Below, piece after piece: positions 45,206 through 45,878 of a DNA stretch of 45,878 bases. The notes beneath the pieces are model-generated. The model was given only the letters and a program-made list of their open reading frames with translations, made no database searches and was not told the DNA's origin. Position 1 is the first letter of the stretch, and each line of letters begins with the position of its first letter. Position numbers and translations under genes: made by a program. This DNA comes from Coriobacteriia bacterium (lineage in GTDB: Bacteria > Actinomycetota > Coriobacteriia > Anaerosomatales > Anaerosomataceae): assembly GCA_016938135.1 (NCBI GenBank), contig JAFGVD010000009.1:1-45878 (forward strand), in the 5' to 3' direction.

Positions 45206-45269
45206 ATTGCCCGAACAAGTGTTCCGGATGAAGGTCGCAAAGAACGTTGAAAAAGGTCGGGAATAGCCG

Positions 45270-45298
45270 TTGACAGCGAGACGGAAGACACGTAATGT
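45270..45298 (+). promoter_or_regulatory. main rrn promoter
   Basis: Consensus TTGACA (45270-45275), 17-base spacer, TAATGT (45293-45298). Transcript start near 45305, about 220 bases before mature 16S. Confidence 0.65.
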
Positions 45299-45304
45299 AA
45301 CCCC

Positions 45305-45528
45305 TCGCTGCACCTGAACCTTGAAAACTGGATACTGTGATGAAGCCAAGTAAGGTCTGTAAAACAGACCACATGAACCCGTCGTATCGAGAGGGCCAGT
45401 CAAAAGGCCAATCCGATGCGATCGTAATGATTCAAACCACATCGGTTTCCTTACCGATGCAGGTGAATCACTCCGGATCTTCCAGGTCCGATTCTTCTGT
45501 AGAACACAGAGCTTGCTCTGTGACATCT
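45305..45528 (+). other. 16S rRNA precursor leader
   Basis: Holds CCTTGAAAACTG (45319-45330), like the antitermination-linked leader motif of Gram-positive rRNA operons, and a series of hairpins: GGTCTGT/ACAGACC (45354-45370), ATCGGT/ACCGAT near 45441-45460, and CACAGAG/CTCTGTG (45505-45522). Part of this normally pairs with the 16S 3' flank for RNase III processing; the partner lies outside the window. Confidence 0.6.

Positions 45529-45878
<350 letters not shown>

Larger units (their letters stand above)
45010..45242. repeat. direct repeat AAGGTCGCAAA in the rrn upstream region
   Basis: The 11-base word AAGGTCGCAAA occurs at 45010-45020 and again at 45232-45242, each time four or five bases before a TTG-starting hexamer (TTGCGC at 45026, TTGAAA at 45247). 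It may be an upstream promoter element or activator site, or a remnant of promoter duplication. Confidence 0.5.

Overview
The window reads as ordinary chromosome from a high-GC, Gram-positive-type bacterium, most likely an actinobacterium near the Coriobacteriia. The evidence is a glutamate racemase / MBL hydrolase / RNase PH / RdgB order like that of mycobacteria, a tig-clpP-clpX-valS-folC run, two PASTA-containing class A penicillin-binding proteins, and the 5' end of a 16S rRNA gene with a Gram-positive-like start. The placement is inferred from gene content, not from any search. Nearly everything is housekeeping. I see no CRISPR array, prophage, transposase or obvious island.

Layout. 1-2711: 3' end of murI, a Rv1339-like MBL hydrolase, rph and rdgB, with overlapping or nearly touching genes. 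2728-3382: five tRNA genes (Pro, Gly, Arg, His, Lys) and a terminator. 3395-4724: a metal/arsenic-type permease behind a promoter, two similar operator-like inverted repeats and a 33-codon remnant resembling the tail of a small thioredoxin-like protein. 4836-8310: tRNA-Leu, then tig, clpP and clpX (protein folding and degradation). 8352-14922: valS, folC, a small zinc-ribbon membrane protein and thrS. 14949-18590: an orphan PAS histidine kinase, then infC-rpmI-rplT with its own promoter, a leader attenuator and an ATT start codon. 18718-19736: a TasA/camelysin-like secreted protein coupled to a SipW-type signal peptidase. 19600-23465: a phenylalanine T-box, pheS and pheT. 23524-32073: a complete arginine cluster argC-J-B-D-F-R-G-H behind a promoter with ArgR-like half-sites. 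32084-36000: a GNAT gene broken by an in-frame TAG, a PolX/PHP polymerase, an AAG-type DNA glycosylase that looks leaderless, and a NIF3-family protein. 36061-43527: two class A PBPs on the minus strand flanking a long plus-strand U32 protein. 43645-44961: tyrS. 44962-45878: a promoter-rich leader, a possible small RNA, and the start of 16S rRNA.

Much of the window serves translation: six tRNAs, four aminoacyl-tRNA synthetases (five polypeptides), IF3, L35, L20, 16S rRNA and a probable RNA-modifying U32 enzyme. Arginine synthesis is the one complete pathway and carries its own repressor. The PBPs, MurI and the secretion pair concern the envelope.

The items most worth a second look are the decayed thioredoxin-like fragment with duplicated operators before the permease, the T-box whose stem I doubles as the 3' coding end of the signal peptidase, the nonsense-interrupted acetyltransferase, the PASTA-plus-PKD tail on the second PBP, and the promoter/terminator unit in front of 16S. 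No clearly new multi-gene system was found.
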